Positions 5,004 to 6,401 of a stretch of DNA of 6,401 bases are shown here, piece after piece. A program made the position numbers and the translations under genes. The stretch lies in the NCBI GenBank assembly GCA_964402405.1, contig CAYOCE010000061.1, positions 1 through 6,401 of the forward strand, written 5' to 3'. A model generated the notes under the pieces. That model had not been told where the DNA came from. It saw only the letters and a program-made list of their open reading frames with translations, and did no database searches. Position 1 is the stretch's first letter; the number at the start of each line of letters is the position of its first letter. The DNA is from CAYOCE01 sp964402405. Its GTDB lineage: Bacteria; Pseudomonadota; Alphaproteobacteria; UBA7879.

Positions 5004-5774
5004 ATGAAGGGGATGGAGCTAATAAAAAGGATAGGAGAAAAGGGACTGAGGGTTTTTTCTTCAGATGATATTGCAGTAATTGCTGGAGAGCTAAACATCA
5101 AAAAATCCTATTTACCTATACTACTTCATCATCTGTTAAAAAAGGGGTTTATCCGTCCTCTTTTTAGGGGTGTTTATGCTCTGCCTAATAGTCTTCTATC
5201 TGGTCCTCCTCTTCATGAGTATGAGATTATTTCTCATCTTTCTTCCCCCTCAGCTTTGTGTTGTTGGAGTGCAATGGCTTTTCATAAAATTACAGATCAA
5301 GTTATTAGAGAGTTCTATATTTTGTCTCCTATAAAAGGAAGATCAAAACATACCAGTAAATATAATTATACTGTTGAGGGAAAAAAGTTTTTTGTTATTA
5401 GAGTGAAGCCAAAGTATTTTTTTGGAATTGAGCAAGCTTTTATTAATGAATCTTCTTTTTATGTTACTGATCTAGAAAGAACTTTAATTGATGGACTCAT
5501 GAAACCTCAGTATTGTGGAGGTTTTTTTGAGGTTTTGGAGGCTTTTTCTTTAGCTCAAGACCGGATCGATGTGCAGAAAATAGTAAGTTATGCAGCTTTA
5601 TATGGAAAGTCTACTTGTAAGCGATTGGGATGGGTGTTTGAGGAGTTGGATATTTTTCCCGAAGAAAAAAATTATCTCAAATCTATTCCTTGTAGGTCTT
5701 TTTATAAATTGGATGTCAGTAAACCTCCTCATGGAAATGCTATAAGAGGATGGAATCTAAGGGGTAATTTTTAA
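5004..5774 (+). CDS. AbiEi-family antitoxin / transcriptional regulator
   Basis: This 256-residue protein is the antitoxin of a type IV toxin-antitoxin pair. In this type the antitoxin neutralises the toxin's effect without direct binding and represses the operon through its winged helix. The N-terminus (about 6-62) is a winged-helix domain ending in the typical FRGVYALP (54-61). The body has CWSAMAFHKITDQ (87-99) and VTDLERTLIDGL (154-165) followed by GG (172-173) and FEVLEAF (175-181), hallmarks of AbiEi-like proteins. ATG at 5004 is chosen because AAGGAG (4990-4995) lies 8 nt upstream. A GTG at 4995 overlaps that site and cannot be the start. The TAA stop overlaps the next gene's ATG by one base (TAATG), so the two are translationally coupled. 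The C-terminal tail (about 218-256) matches nothing I recognise. Confidence 0.88.
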   Translation: MKGMELIKRIGEKGLRVFSSDDIAVIAGELNIKKSYLPILLHHLLKKGFIRPLFRGVYALPNSLLSGPPLHEYEIISHLSSPSALCCWSAMAFHKITDQVIREFYILSPIKGRSKHTSKYNYTVEGKKFFVIRVKPKYFFGIEQAFINESSFYVTDLERTLIDGLMKPQYCGGFFEVLEAFSLAQDRIDVQKIVSYAALYGKSTCKRLGWVFEELDIFPEEKNYLKSIPCRSFYKLDVSKPPHGNAIRGWNLRGNF

Positions 5775-6401
5775 TGTCTCTACAAATCAGAAGCCTTTTA
5801 GAAAATTATTTTCAGCAAGAAGAGAGAAAGGTTGACTGGTCTCTTATTGAGCAAGATTATGCTCTTTCTTGGATGATTTATGGAATATCTCAGGTTCCCA
5901 TACTAGCGGAACATTTGGTTTTCAAAGGAGGCACTTGTTTAAAGAAATGCTATTTTGGAGAGTATAGGTTTTCCCAAGATTTAGATTTTTCTGTGACAGC
6001 TGGATGTCCTCAAGGAGATGATTTAGAAAATCTTATCGAAGAAGCTACCTTAATAGCTGAGAAGAGAATGAGAGGTAATGGATCGAACGTAGAATTTACC
6101 AGTAAAAGATATATTGAAAAGAGGCCTCATCCCGATAATCAAGAAGCCTTTACTATCATGATTCAATATCCTTGGCAACGTAAGCCTTTGACGCGAATCA
6201 TGGTGGAAGTAACATTATCAGAGGTGGTATATATTTCTCCACAAAGAAAGGCTCTCATCCATTCCTATGATGAAATATTAGAATGTGAGCTAAAAACATA
6301 TTGTTTAGAAGAAATTATTGCAGAAAAAATATCTGCGCTTTTAAGTTTTAGTAAGAAATTGCATGAAAGAGGGTGGGGGAGGACACGAGCTCGAGATTAC
6401 T
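5774..6401 (+). CDS. AbiEii-family nucleotidyltransferase toxin (3' end outside window)
   Basis: The reading frame stays open from the ATG at 5774 to the window edge (209 codons plus one base), so the 3' part is missing only because the window ends. It belongs to the AbiEii/AbiGii nucleotidyltransferase toxins, DNA polymerase beta-like enzymes; characterised relatives (MenT) modify tRNA. Visible motifs are FKGGT (50-54), then RFSQDLDF (65-72) with S67, D69 and D71 forming the nucleotide- and metal-binding site. Further on are an acidic MVEV (143-146, E145), LEEIIAEKISALL (178-190) with E184-K185, and RARDY (205-209) at the edge. Family members usually run to about 270-300 residues, so roughly two thirds is present and all readable motifs are intact. 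It overlaps the antitoxin stop codon and shares its promoter. Growth arrest and phage abortive infection are the expected roles. Confidence 0.9.
   Translation, partial: MSLQIRSLLENYFQQEERKVDWSLIEQDYALSWMIYGISQVPILAEHLVFKGGTCLKKCYFGEYRFSQDLDFSVTAGCPQGDDLENLIEEATLIAEKRMRGNGSNVEFTSKRYIEKRPHPDNQEAFTIMIQYPWQRKPLTRIMVEVTLSEVVYISPQRKALIHSYDEILECELKTYCLEEIIAEKISALLSFSKKLHERGWGRTRARDY

Overview
The window is AT-rich, roughly one third G+C by eye, and looks like accessory DNA of a bacterium. The replication-type protein resembles plasmid initiators of amoeba- and arthropod-associated intracellular bacteria (Rickettsiales, Holosporales and Legionella-like groups). That placement is a low-confidence inference from protein style and base composition. 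No rRNA, tRNA, CRISPR array or transposase gene was found. A run of 100 N (1686-1785) divides the window, so the two halves may not be true neighbours.

Left half (1-1685), a replicon-like module. An A/T-only inverted repeat (37-104) is followed by three loosely similar 20-bp units (103-162). Next come a small ribbon-helix-helix DNA-binding protein (221-424), a hairpin (426-453), a short control region with two small palindromes, and a 357-residue replication-initiator-like protein (576-1649) whose C-terminus resembles the DnaA N-terminal domain. A C-rich/G-rich palindromic element sits in frame inside this gene. A perfect 30-bp palindrome (1646-1675) overlaps its stop codon and shares an 18-bp core with the repeat at the left edge, so related A/T repeats bracket the module.

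Right half (1786-6401), a cluster of toxin- or defence-like genes. It holds a Fic-family AMP-transferase with its own inhibitory motif (1790-2989, minus) and a DUF234-type ATPase with an apparent PD-(D/E)XK nuclease-like C-terminus (3237-4670, minus). After these comes a type IV toxin-antitoxin pair of the AbiE family: antitoxin AbiEi (5004-5774, plus) and toxin AbiEii (5774 to the window end, plus, truncated by the window).

The most unusual feature is a set of three palindromes with arms TATCACCAAA and TTTGGTGATA, always separated by exactly 14 nt. Two lie just upstream of the ATPase gene, and one lies between the ATPase stop codon and the fic promoter. Two of the three are part of an identical 35-bp direct repeat that brackets the ATPase gene. 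They could be operators for a shared regulator, possibly the ATPase's own winged-helix domain, or the footprint of an ATPase cassette that moved as a unit.
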